Source: Hyphomicrobiales bacterium (GTDB lineage: Bacteria; Pseudomonadota; Alphaproteobacteria; Rhizobiales; Rhizobiaceae). Taken from it: 64,000 nucleotides of DNA. The stretch lies in assembly GCA_900465675.1 (NCBI GenBank), contig UBJR01000011.1:62001-126000 (forward strand), given 5' to 3'. This document shows positions 25,997 through 33,563 of this stretch, piece by piece; position 1 is the first letter of the stretch, and every line of letters starts with the position of its first letter. The notes under the pieces were generated by a model that saw nothing but the letters and a program-made list of their open reading frames with translations, was not told the origin of the DNA and searched no databases. The position numbers were made by a program, and so were the translations under genes.

Positions 25997-26989
25997 GTGC
26001 CTAAAAGATCCCTGCTCCTTGGCTTTGCGAGCCTGCTCATGTCGGCCACGACGGCAGTACAGGCATCCGGGGCCGACGGGCGTCTGCCGATCCCGGACTG
26101 GCTCATGACCTATGTCGGCGAGGCCAATGGCCAGATCGCCCTGCCGGTGCTGGAACGGGCACGCCGCCTCTATCTCTCAAAAGTCGCCGAAGGCAAGGTT
26201 CGAAACGAGTGCTATTTCGCCATGGACGCGACCCGGCCGAATGACCCGGGTGACCTGTCGGATGGCCGGTTTTATGTGATCTGCGAGGCCGACAGATCGT
26301 TTCGCGTCATTTCCGCAGGACATGGCGGTGGCCGCAACCTCCAGGGCGTGGCAAACTTTTCCAACGGCCGGGAATGCGCCAAAAACTTTGGCAACGCCCT
26401 CGATTCCAATCTGACCGCCGGCGGCGCCTATCTGACCAGCGAGATCAAGACTTCCTTTAAGGGCTATTACCGCACGAGTGCCGATCGCGAAGCCGCCTTC
26501 ATCCGCTCCTTCGTGCAGTTCGACGGCATCGGAGAGACGGCCAATGCAAGGCAACGCGCCATCGGCGGCCATGCGGCGGCCCTCGTCTCGGGGATCTGCA
26601 TGCAGAAGAAGCCTGAGAGCACCTATGCGAACAGCACCGGCTATGTTCCGCTCGGAAAGCTCGTCACCTATGCAGGCGGGCGGAGCGACGGATGCACCAG
26701 CTGGTCGCCATCGGACGCGCCGAAGGTGCTTTCGATGATCGATGGCAATCCGACGACGCTCTATATCTACCCGGAATCCAAGGATATCAAAGCGGTCGCG
26801 CAGTCCGTCGCCGGTGGACGCGCGCTGGCGCCGAATGGCCCCTACTGGAACGCCTCCTGCCTCAAGGCGATCGGCACGCCGGCGTTCTGGCCAAAGGAAA
26901 AACTCGAGCCGGTCATCGCCCAGTACAAGGCGGACCATCCCCCTCAGCCGGCGCGGCCGGTGCCGATGTGCGAAGGCAACGTGAACTGA
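25997..26989 (+). CDS. Secreted L,D-transpeptidase-like protein (YkuD_2 type)
   Basis: 330 residues from GTG 25997, preceded by GGGAGA with a seven-base gap; this start gives a signal peptide (RSLLLGFASLLMSATTAVQA). The family resemblance is to murein L,D-transpeptidase catalytic-domain proteins: RFYVICEADRSFRVISAGHG, then a FSNGRECAK segment, and GGRSDGCTSW with a candidate nucleophile C233 in the SxGC-like position. Normal YkuD_2 members have GRSxGCP; the proline is replaced here by threonine. If active it would crosslink or edit peptidoglycan in the periplasm. The call is by motif only. Confidence 0.55.
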   Translation: MPKRSLLLGFASLLMSATTAVQASGADGRLPIPDWLMTYVGEANGQIALPVLERARRLYLSKVAEGKVRNECYFAMDATRPNDPGDLSDGRFYVICEADRSFRVISAGHGGGRNLQGVANFSNGRECAKNFGNALDSNLTAGGAYLTSEIKTSFKGYYRTSADREAAFIRSFVQFDGIGETANARQRAIGGHAAALVSGICMQKKPESTYANSTGYVPLGKLVTYAGGRSDGCTSWSPSDAPKVLSMIDGNPTTLYIYPESKDIKAVAQSVAGGRALAPNGPYWNASCLKAIGTPAFWPKEKLEPVIAQYKADHPPQPARPVPMCEGNVN

Positions 26990-27023
26990 CGGTGGGGGGA
27001 GGCCCTCAGGCTCCCGCCACCAT

Positions 27024-27040
27024 GTCACGCCGGCGTCACG
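27024..27040 (+). promoter_or_regulatory. GTCACG direct repeat, copy 1
   Basis: GTCACGCCGGCGTCACG: two GTCACG half-sites 11 bases apart. An almost identical element is at 27431-27447. It lies 74 bases before the start of the small gene at 27114. An 11-base direct repeat is the geometry used by OmpR/PhoB-family response regulators; identity unknown. Confidence 0.4.
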
Positions 27041-27113
27041 CGACTATTCAAGCGTTTGGTGATTAAGTTAGCCCTCAAGCTTTTGATCCTCCTTGTTCCG
27101 CGTGAGGCAGCAG

Positions 27114-27290
27114 ATGGCAAACAGACGCGCAAATACAGTCCGGGTTCCCCGGGCGACCTTCCGGCAACGGGCCAAGGCGCCCGTCAAGAACGTTCCGCCG
27201 ACGAAACGTCCTGAGACCGAGGACGAGATGGAGGTACTCTACGATCTGCTGGACTATCTGGCAGATGATGAGGATGCGCTGGCCGCCTAA
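27114..27290 (+). CDS. Small basic hypothetical protein
   Basis: 58 residues from ATG 27114, with GAGG six bases upstream. The N-terminal half is strongly basic (ANRRANTVRVPRATFRQRAK), the C-terminal half acidic (ETEDEMEVLYDLLDYLADDE). No signal peptide or membrane segment. The charge split suggests nucleic acid or protein binding, but no family is recognised. It is preceded by the GTCACG repeat that also precedes the next small gene. Confidence 0.45.
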   Translation: MANRRANTVRVPRATFRQRAKAPVKNVPPTKRPETEDEMEVLYDLLDYLADDEDALAA

Positions 27291-27430
27291 CGCCAGCGTA
27301 TCGGGAAGACGGACGGACATAGCTGATCGATTCGCCCGAACGGCAGCGCTGATCGCCCCTGCATCCCGGCTTGCATATCCCCGGTAGCCGCCAGGCTCCG
27401 TCCGGCCGCTCAGCGAAGACCTTTGGTGGT

Positions 27431-27447
27431 GTCACGCTGGCGTCACG
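27431..27447 (+). promoter_or_regulatory. GTCACG direct repeat, copy 2
   Basis: GTCACGCTGGCGTCACG differs from copy 1 by one base. It lies 43 bases before the GTG start at 27491 and just upstream of CATAGTGATAGG, which could hold a -10 element. The shared element suggests joint control of the two small genes. Confidence 0.4.
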
Positions 27448-27490
27448 GGCCATAGTGATAGGACGTTGCTCCTTATTGAAGGAGCACACT

Positions 27491-27760
27491 GTGAATCGCT
27501 TTTTAGTCTATCTTCCCGAACTTCAGGACTGGGTGAAAGTGTTGCCCCAGCTCAAGGCCCTCGGCACAGCCGAGACCGACAGGGCCCATATCGTCACGCT
27601 CGTCAGCGATGCCGAAACGGATGCCGTCGATGCCAAATTGAAGGCGGTGCGGGTGTTTTACGTTCTCATCAAGGCCGAAGGTGATATCGGCTACAATGTC
27701 AGGGATGCACTGGCAGCGACCGTCCTGACCATCAATCCTGAATCCCGCGGCGGGCATTGA
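27491..27760 (+). CDS. Small hypothetical protein
   Basis: 89 residues from GTG 27491, with AAGGAG six bases upstream. Predicted compact alpha/beta: NRFLVYLPELQDWVKVLPQL, AHIVTLVSDAETDAVDAKL, RVFYVLIKAEGDIGYNVRD. No signal peptide, membrane segment or known motif. The good ribosome site and coding-like composition support it being a real gene. Probably controlled through the GTCACG repeat just upstream. Confidence 0.5.
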   Translation: MNRFLVYLPELQDWVKVLPQLKALGTAETDRAHIVTLVSDAETDAVDAKLKAVRVFYVLIKAEGDIGYNVRDALAATVLTINPESRGGH

Positions 27761-27785
27761 GCCCGCTGCCGTAGCGGTGGATCCC

Positions 27786-28148
27786 TTATCTGCGAAGAAG
27801 CGCGAGCGCCGATCGCGCCACGCCCACGATGGCTTCCAGCAACTCGCTTTCGCTCGACTGGATCATGCCCAGCGAAAGGGCCGCCTCTTCGAAGGCGGCA
27901 GAGGCGCCCGGATCGCGATCGTCTATCCAGCTGGAAAGCACCGTCGCCAATTCCCCGATCCTGACCAGCTCGTTGCGCTTGGCGATATCGGTCATCTCAG
28001 GCAATGACACGGCAAGGCGCTCCAGCTGGGTAATGAAAGCCGTGGTCTTCGCCGGCAGTTCGGCTGCTTGTATCTGCTGCGCTTCGGCCCGAATGCGCGC
28101 AAGCGAGGTGCGGAGCACCGCGGCGTCAGCTCGCATGTCCGGCTCCAT
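27786..28148 (-). CDS. Small helical hypothetical protein
   Basis: 120 residues from ATG 28148 (or 116 from ATG 28136). Almost entirely helical, with heptad-like leucines (LRTSLARIRAEAQQIQAAEL, FITQLERLAVSLPEM) and a C-terminal LLEAIVGVARSALALLRR. It could form a coiled coil or four-helix bundle. It overlaps the end of the upstream gene by 23 bases, so the two small proteins are probably made together and may interact. Function unknown. Confidence 0.55.
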   Translation of the reverse strand: MEPDMRADAAVLRTSLARIRAEAQQIQAAELPAKTTAFITQLERLAVSLPEMTDIAKRNELVRIGELATVLSSWIDDRDPGASAAFEEAALSLGMIQSSESELLEAIVGVARSALALLRR

Positions 28149-28341
28149 CCAGGCTTTCGCGGGCGAGATTGTCGTTTGACGAACTGATGCCCATGCAGTC
28201 TTCGATCATCGCGCGCAGCATGGCGAACCGGAGTTCAAGGGCCGTCACTTCGACCGATTTCGCAAGGCCGGAAAGCTCCGACGCGAACTGGTCGAGCTCG
28301 CGCAGAAGCGATTGAACGTCGAATGTCAGATAGCTCATCAC
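28126..28341 (-). CDS. Small helical hypothetical protein
   Basis: 71 residues. Helical with MSYLTFDVQSLLRELDQFAS and KSVEVTALELRFAMLRAMIE. No membrane segment. Overlaps the following gene on the same strand, forming a two-gene unit. The upstream region (28342-28564) holds a 12-bp inverted repeat and is shared with the divergent HAD phosphatase gene. No family recognised. Confidence 0.5.
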   Translation of the reverse strand: MMSYLTFDVQSLLRELDQFASELSGLAKSVEVTALELRFAMLRAMIEDCMGISSSNDNLARESLDGAGHAS

Positions 28342-28429
28342 GTTCCTATTCTTGAGGCGACTCGGGATCGAGTTTCAGGAAACACTTAACCGGCATTCGG
28401 GGTCTGCGAAGGCAGATGCGGCGGTCATG

Positions 28430-28466
28430 GTGAACCAGCCGTAAATACGCAACGCGGCTGGTTCAC
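28430..28466. promoter_or_regulatory. Long perfect inverted repeat in divergent promoter region
   Basis: GTGAACCAGCCG (28430-28441) and CGGCTGGTTCAC (28455-28466) are exact reverse complements separated by 13 bases. It lies between divergent genes and is not followed by a T run in either direction, so it is unlikely to be a terminator; operator or RNA hairpin are both possible. Confidence 0.45.
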
Positions 28467-28564
28467 TCTGGTGCAGCGGAAGATTCTCCGATCCTGCGCT
28501 GTTCAATACACCTTCGGCGGGCGATAAGGTGGAACGCCCGAAACCGATCCTGGAGGGTCTGCAC

Positions 28565-29224
28565 GTGCCTCTCGACAGCAAAAGATGCTTTTCCGGTTTT
28601 CTCTTCGATATGGACGGAACCATCCTCAGCTCGACGGCTGCCGCCGAAAGGGTCTGGGGTGCCTGGGCCGAACGTCACGGGCTGGATCCCGTCGAATTCT
28701 TGCCGACCATGCACGGCAAGCGGGGCGTCGACACGATCCGGCAATTGAATCTTCCGGGGGTCGATCCCGAGGTTGAGGCCGCAAAGATCACTCAGGCCGA
28801 AATCGAGGATGTCGATGGTATCGTCGCCATTCCGGGCGCTGCTGAATTTCTGGCGGCGCTGCCGCCGCAACGCTGGGCGATCGTTACCTCGTCCACGAAG
28901 GCGCTGGCGATCCGCAGGCTGGAAGCCGCCGGGCTGCCTGTCCCGCAGCAGATCGTGACCGGCGATGACGTGACCTCCGGAAAACCCGATCCGCAATGCT
29001 ATCTTCTTGGCGCCAGGAAGCTCGGCGTGCCGCCGGAAAGCTGCCTCGTGTTCGAAGATGTCGAAGCCGGGGTGAAGGCTGGAGAGGCTGCCGGAGCCGA
29101 AGTCATGGTGATCACCGCCGCCGGCCACAAGGCGCTGTTTCCAGATCATCCCTCGATCGGGGACTATACCGGCGTGTTCCCGCTGATTTCCGAAGACGGC
29201 AAGATCTCGGTCGTCGAAAAGTAA
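28565..29224 (+). CDS. HAD-family sugar phosphatase
   Basis: 219 residues from GTG 28565, preceded by GGAGGG with a seven-base gap; an upstream GTG at 28529 has no such site. Motif I FLFDMDGTILSS with both aspartates, motif II VTSSTK, motif III K in SGKPDP, motif IV FEDVEAGVKAGEAAG. The cap is of the small helical type of beta-phosphoglucomutase/DOG1-like enzymes, and the SGKPDP motif is typical of sugar-phosphate phosphatases. Cytoplasmic. The exact substrate cannot be told. Confidence 0.82.
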   Translation: MPLDSKRCFSGFLFDMDGTILSSTAAAERVWGAWAERHGLDPVEFLPTMHGKRGVDTIRQLNLPGVDPEVEAAKITQAEIEDVDGIVAIPGAAEFLAALPPQRWAIVTSSTKALAIRRLEAAGLPVPQQIVTGDDVTSGKPDPQCYLLGARKLGVPPESCLVFEDVEAGVKAGEAAGAEVMVITAAGHKALFPDHPSIGDYTGVFPLISEDGKISVVEK

Positions 29225-29320
29225 CATCCCTGCCCGGCCCCGTTTGCCTGCCCAGCAGCACTTCCGGAACAAAAACGCTGTCTCTCCGTTGATATGCAGA
29301 TCGACGATTGGAGTTGGCAA

Positions 29321-29629
29321 ATGTCTACGGTGGCGAAATCTCTGGCAGCATACGCGGTAACCGCCGCGATTGTGATGTCCGGCGCATCATCCGCCTTTGC
29401 CTTCCGCATTGATCCCCCGGCCGTCGCCGGCAATTCCGAAACCAACGCATCCGTTGCCGCCTATTCCGCCGAAGCCGGTAAGGCGGCGGCAGCTGAAAAC
29501 TGGCTTTTGTCTCCCGCGGAGATTGCCCACATCAAGTGGTGCGCCAAGAAATTCCCGTCCTACAATCCGACCGACAACACCTACGCCACTGGCAAGGGTG
29601 GGCAGGCGGAGTGCCGTTCACCGCGTTAA
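29321..29629 (+). CDS. BA14K-like secreted protein
   Basis: 102 residues from ATG 29321, with GGAG seven bases upstream. Signal peptide (AAYAVTAAIVMSGASSAFA), then an alanine-rich linker and a C-terminal domain HIKWCAKKFPSYNPTDNTY ending in CRSP. The WCA-x4-SYNP-x-TNTY pattern with two cysteines is the BA14K domain, first described from a Brucella immunoreactive protein and present in several copies in Rhizobiales. It is probably periplasmic or surface-associated; function uncertain. Confidence 0.75.
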   Translation: MSTVAKSLAAYAVTAAIVMSGASSAFAFRIDPPAVAGNSETNASVAAYSAEAGKAAAAENWLLSPAEIAHIKWCAKKFPSYNPTDNTYATGKGGQAECRSPR

Positions 29630-29859
29630 GCGTGAAGACGCTACCGCCCGCTGTCGACAAGGCGGCGATATCGGGATTGTTTTTTGCGCGCTTCGCACCA
29701 ATCCGGGAGGAAAATTATCCTCTGGTCTGCAATGAGCGAACTCTATGCGTTCTGTCCCCGGCGCGGCGGCCCTAATCTGAAGTCCTGAGTGGCCGGCTGG
29801 AGGAAAAGGCATGGCAGGTCCGCATGCCATGTTGAACGAGCTTTCGAATTTTTGCGCCC

Positions 29860-30660
29860 TTGTCGCTCGCAAGAGCCGAGATCTGGAGCGCGCTGTGCCG
29901 GGAGGCAACCGACGCGGCGGCGAAGGACCGGGCGCTCGTACGCCCGATGAATGCGGCGATCCTCTATCATTCCAGTTTTGCCGAGGCGCTTGCAAACCGC
30001 ATCGCTCACAAACTTGCCGATCACGATCTGGATCAGCACGAACTTCTGGCCGCGGTCGCGCAAGCCTTCGTCTCGAAGCCGGATATCATCGAGCAAGCTG
30101 TTGCCGACCTGATCGCCGTGCGCGAGCGCGATCCATCAAATGCCGAGATCCTGACACCATTTCTGTATTTCAAGGGTTTCGCCGCCCTGCAGGCGCATCG
30201 CGTCGCCCACTGGCTTTGGCACGAGAAGCGGTTGCATATGGCAAGGCATCTGCAGAGCCGGGTTTCGGAAATTTTCGGCGTCGATATCCACCCGGCAGCA
30301 CAGATGGGCAAGAGCATCATGCTCGACCACGGCAGTGGGCTGGTTATCGGCGAGACCGCCGTGGTGGAAGATGAGGTTTCCATTCTCCAGAACGTCACGC
30401 TCGGCGGAACCGGCAAGCAGGATGGCGATCGGCATCCGAAAGTCCGAAGGGGTGCCTTGATCGGCGCGGGTGCCAAGATTCTCGGCAATATCGAGATCGG
30501 GATGGGTGCAAAGGTCGGCGCAGGCAGCGTCGTCATCGCATCCGTCGCTCCCTATACATCCGTTGCCGGTGTCCCCGCACGCGTGGTCGGCAAGCCCCAT
30601 TCCGGCCTGCCCGGCGTCACGATGGACCAGAGCCTTTCCGAACCGGATTACGTGATCTGA
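29860..30660 (+). CDS. cysE: Serine O-acetyltransferase (possible N-terminal frameshift)
   Basis: Acetylates serine with acetyl-CoA in cysteine synthesis. The N-terminal helical domain includes EIWSALCREATDAAAKDRAL and FLYFKGFAALQAHRVAHWLW; the left-handed beta-helix follows with VDIHPAAQMGKSIMLDHGSG, GETAVVEDEVSILQNVTLGG and GAGAKILGNIEIG. 266 residues if started at TTG 29860, which lacks a clear ribosome site. A strong GGAGG-ATG pair at 29799-29813 is in another frame that runs across the start region, so an indel near 29861-29875 is possible. It lies upstream of sulfur-type oxidoreductase genes, fitting a sulfur-assimilation context. Confidence 0.85.
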   Translation: MSLARAEIWSALCREATDAAAKDRALVRPMNAAILYHSSFAEALANRIAHKLADHDLDQHELLAAVAQAFVSKPDIIEQAVADLIAVRERDPSNAEILTPFLYFKGFAALQAHRVAHWLWHEKRLHMARHLQSRVSEIFGVDIHPAAQMGKSIMLDHGSGLVIGETAVVEDEVSILQNVTLGGTGKQDGDRHPKVRRGALIGAGAKILGNIEIGMGAKVGAGSVVIASVAPYTSVAGVPARVVGKPHSGLPGVTMDQSLSEPDYVI

Positions 30661-30670
30661 CGGCGCTTCG

Positions 30671-30763
30671 TTAGCCAAAGGCCAGAAACAGCGAGGCCAC
30701 GGTTCCGGCGCAGAGCAGCAGGACGATCGTCTTTTCCGTCTTTGCGCCCATCATATCCGTCAT
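30671..30763 (-). CDS. Possible 30-residue single-span membrane peptide
   Basis: A short frame read from ATG 30763 (MTDMMGAKTEKTIVLLLCAG...) with one hydrophobic segment at the C-terminal end (IVLLLCAGTVASLFLAFG). GGAGG is only two bases before the first ATG; later ATGs at codons 4 and 5 are better spaced. Convergent with cysE. It is the only coding-like feature in the 342 bases between cysE and the SfnB-like gene. Support is weak. Confidence 0.3.
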   Translation of the reverse strand: MTDMMGAKTEKTIVLLLCAGTVASLFLAFG

Positions 30764-30882
30764 GGCCTCCAAAGCGCCCGGCTAGAACACCACCGGTCCC
30801 GTCTTGTCTCGACCGGCGCCAGCCTGCAATCGATAGAGACTATGCTGCAACCAAGCTGGCGTGGAGAAATGGAGTTCTATTC

Positions 30883-30899
30883 TCCATAATTTTTATGGA
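30883..30899. promoter_or_regulatory. AT-rich palindrome upstream of SfnB-like gene
   Basis: TCCATAA-TTT-TTATGGA, perfect seven-base arms, in the AT-rich stretch 104 bases before the start at 31003. Similar AT-rich words occur before the ABC operons (34686-34710 and 37439-37460). Candidate site for a LysR-type sulfur regulator; inferred only from sequence. Confidence 0.35.
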
Positions 30900-31002
30900 A
30901 TTTATATTGTTGTGAGGCCGTGTGCTTTGGTGCCTAGATGCGCGGGACAATCAACCCCGGCCACCACGCTCGGTGCTACGGCTTATTCCACAGGAAGCGA
31001 CC

Positions 31003-32217
31003 ATGAACGCGCCCTTTTCACCTCCCGCAGCCAGACCTGCCGCGCACCGCATTGCGACGGAAGACGAGGCCATCCGGACCGCCCGTGAGCTTGCAGAGCG
31101 CTTCGCGCAAACTGCGTCGCAGCGGGATGCCGAAAGGATATTGCCCTTCGAAGAGCTCGACCGGCTTTCTTCTTCCGGTCTTTTGACAATTACCGTGCCG
31201 AAAGACTTCGGCGGTCTTGGCATTTCCAACGCGGCGCTTGCCGAGATCACCGCCATCATTTCGGAAGCAGACGGTTCGCTCGGCCAGATCCCCCAGAACC
31301 ATTTCTACATTCTGGAGGCGCTGCGGACCGACGGCAGCGAAGACCAGAAGAAAACCTTCTTCGCCGAAGCCCTGGCCGGGCGCCGGTTCGGCAACGCGCT
31401 GTCCGAACGCGGCACCAAGACGGTTGGACATTATGAGACCCGCATAACCGGTGATGGCAGCGGCTACCGGATCAATGGCACGAAATACTATTCGACCGGC
31501 GTGATCTTTGCGGACTGGATCACCGTGTTCGCACTGGATGAGGAGGATCATCTGGTGATGGCCTTTCTGCCCAAGGGAACCGAGGGTATCGAAATCGTCG
31601 ATGACTGGGATGGGTTCGGCCAGCGCACCACGGGCAGCGGCACCACAATCCTGAACAACGTCTTCGTCGAGCGCGGCGCGGTCGTATCGCATCACCGGGG
31701 CTTCGAGCGGCCCTCGACCATCGGCTCCGTCGGGCAGATCATTCACGCCGGCGTCGATCTCGGCATCGCCCGGGCGGCGTTCAGGGAGATGGTCGATTTC
31801 GTCACGCACAAGGCGCGGCCCTGGATGAACAGCGGCGCCGAGCGCGCCAGCGACGATCCGCTGACGATCGCCAAGGCCGGCCAGATCGCTATCAGGCTGG
31901 AAGCCGCCAGCGCGCTTCTCGAACGTGCCGGGCGCAAGGTCGATGCCGCGCAGGCCGACACAAGCGAAGAGAAGGTCGTCGAGGCGAGCCTCGCTGTCGC
32001 AGCGGCAAAAGTGCTGACCACGGAGATCGCGCTTGAAGCAAGCACGACGCTGTTCGAACTGGCAGGAACGGGTTCGGTGAAGACCGGGCTGAATCTCGAC
32101 CGGCACTGGCGCAACGCCCGCACCCACACGCTTCATGACCCCGTCCGCTGGAAATATCACGTCGTCGGCAATTACCATCTGAACGGCGTCATTCCACCGA
32201 AGAACGGCGCGCTCTGA
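31003..32217 (+). CDS. SfnB-family flavin oxidoreductase (acyl-CoA dehydrogenase fold)
   Basis: 404 residues from ATG 31003, preceded by AGGAAG. Acyl-CoA dehydrogenase fold: an N-terminal helical domain (GLLTITVPKDFGGLGISNAA), a beta domain (SERGTKTVGHYETRI, GTKYYSTGVIFADWITV) and a C-terminal helical bundle ending NARTHTLHDPVRWKYHVVGN. The last motif, R-x3-R-THTLHDP, is typical of SfnB/DszC-type monooxygenases, which act on sulfones or related organosulfur with FMNH2, rather than on acyl-CoA. The catalytic glutamate of acyl-CoA dehydrogenases is not obvious. It ends at a terminator shared with the convergent paralogue. Confidence 0.82.
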   Translation: MNAPFSPPAARPAAHRIATEDEAIRTARELAERFAQTASQRDAERILPFEELDRLSSSGLLTITVPKDFGGLGISNAALAEITAIISEADGSLGQIPQNHFYILEALRTDGSEDQKKTFFAEALAGRRFGNALSERGTKTVGHYETRITGDGSGYRINGTKYYSTGVIFADWITVFALDEEDHLVMAFLPKGTEGIEIVDDWDGFGQRTTGSGTTILNNVFVERGAVVSHHRGFERPSTIGSVGQIIHAGVDLGIARAAFREMVDFVTHKARPWMNSGAERASDDPLTIAKAGQIAIRLEAASALLERAGRKVDAAQADTSEEKVVEASLAVAAAKVLTTEIALEASTTLFELAGTGSVKTGLNLDRHWRNARTHTLHDPVRWKYHVVGNYHLNGVIPPKNGAL

Positions 32218-32228
32218 CGAATAAAACG

Positions 32229-32266
32229 AAACCCCTCCGCGCGGCCGCGAAGGGGTTTCTTGTTTT
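32229..32266. terminator. Bidirectional rho-independent terminator
   Basis: AAACCCCT (32229-32236) pairs with AGGGGTTT (32251-32258); CTTGTTTT follows on the plus strand and A-rich sequence precedes it for the minus strand. It lies between two convergent SfnB/DszC-like genes. Confidence 0.85.
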
Positions 32267-32279
32267 CACAACAATGACC

Positions 32280-33488
32280 TCAGCTATAGAGGCTGACGTC
32301 GGGTATTCGGCCGTTCAGCACGAACTCTCCGACTTCCTTGGCCTTATAGAACACCGGGTCGTGCAACGTGTGCGTTCGCACATTGCGCCAGAAGCGGTCG
32401 AAACGGTATTTTTCCGCCGTCGCGCGGGCGCCCATCAGCTCGAAGACCCGCGAGGTGACATCCAGCGACACATGGGTCGCATGCACCTTGGCGGCATAGG
32501 CTTCGGCGGCAGCCTCGCCGCGCTCGCGCGCCGTCACCGCATGCCCCTTCGCCAGCCCCTCCTGCACCACCGCGGCTGCGACATCGGCAAGTGCTGCCGA
32601 TGCCTTGACCGCCGCTGTGAGCTCGCCGACCCTTTCAAGAATATAGGGATCGTCGGCAGCGCGGGCCGCATTCGACGTCACCCAGGGGCGGGTCGTCGTG
32701 CGGACATAGTCGACGGCAGCGTTCAGCGCGCCCTCTGCCGTTCCCAGATAGAAATTGACGAAGACCAGCTGGATCAGCGGCGTGTTGAAGGTCGAGAGCA
32801 CCGGCGGAGCCTCATCTGCCGGCGCGGGTGCGGCGACGAAATCGTCTTCATAGACGGGGAAATCATGAAACTCGACGCTGCCGCTGTCGGAAAGACGCTG
32901 GCCGAAATTGTCCCAGTCGTCATTCGCCTTGTATCCCGGCCGGTTCGTCGGCACCGCAAAACCGGCGATCTTGTCGTCAAGCGCGGCATTGGCATTGATA
33001 TAGTCGGACACGTGCGCTGCCGTGGAGAAGGACTTGCGACCGTTCAGCACATAGCCGTTGCCGCGCCGCGTCAGCACGAGGCCTGGGTCGCGCGGATTGA
33101 CCGCTGCACCCCAATAGAGGCTCTTTGCCACTGTCTCGGAACTCAGTGCCTGCGCCCGGGCCTCATCGAATGCCCAGTTGATATATTGGCTATTGACGTA
33201 GTGATAGCCGAGCAGCTGGCCGACGGAGCTTTCGCCGCGTGCAAGAATACGCACCAGCCGCAAACCGTCCACCCAATCGAGCCCGCCTCCGCCGGTCTTG
33301 ACATCGTGGAGTGCGTTCAGGAGGCCGGCGTTCTTCAGCTTGACGATCTCGCCGATCGGCGGACGGCCGTCGCGGTCAAGTTCGCCTGCGCGGGCGGAAA
33401 GATCGGCCGAGATCTCCTCCGCACGGGTAAAAAGGTCCTCGCGCGTCGTGCTGCGGTTGGCCGCAAAGACGACATTGGACTGGCTCAT
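32280..33488 (-). CDS. SfnB/DszC-like flavin monooxygenase (acyl-CoA dehydrogenase fold)
   Basis: 402 residues. N-terminal helical domain with PIGEIVKLKNAGLLNALHDV and GGGGLDWVDGLRLVRILARG; beta domain GYVLNGRKSFSTAAHVSDYI; C-terminal VFELMGARATAEKYRFDRFW then RNVRTHTLHDP. This ending is shared with the convergent paralogue and with DszC-like monooxygenases. These need reduced flavin from a separate reductase. It sits 75 bases downstream of a periplasmic binding protein on the same strand, so the two are probably one operon, linking uptake to oxidation. Confidence 0.82.
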   Translation of the reverse strand: MSQSNVVFAANRSTTREDLFTRAEEISADLSARAGELDRDGRPPIGEIVKLKNAGLLNALHDVKTGGGGLDWVDGLRLVRILARGESSVGQLLGYHYVNSQYINWAFDEARAQALSSETVAKSLYWGAAVNPRDPGLVLTRRGNGYVLNGRKSFSTAAHVSDYINANAALDDKIAGFAVPTNRPGYKANDDWDNFGQRLSDSGSVEFHDFPVYEDDFVAAPAPADEAPPVLSTFNTPLIQLVFVNFYLGTAEGALNAAVDYVRTTTRPWVTSNAARAADDPYILERVGELTAAVKASAALADVAAAVVQEGLAKGHAVTARERGEAAAEAYAAKVHATHVSLDVTSRVFELMGARATAEKYRFDRFWRNVRTHTLHDPVFYKAKEVGEFVLNGRIPDVSLYS

Positions 33489-33563
33489 GATGAAAACTCC
33501 GGTTCTATGAAATTGGAGCCGGCGGGGCCTCGTAGTCCCCGCCGGGAGATCGAGAATGTCAGC

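Noticed and set aside
27024..27447. A canonical PhoB box
   Set aside because: The 11-base direct-repeat geometry fits, but the spacer is GC-rich and the half-site GTCACG differs from the usual PhoB half-site, so only a general response-regulator site is claimed.
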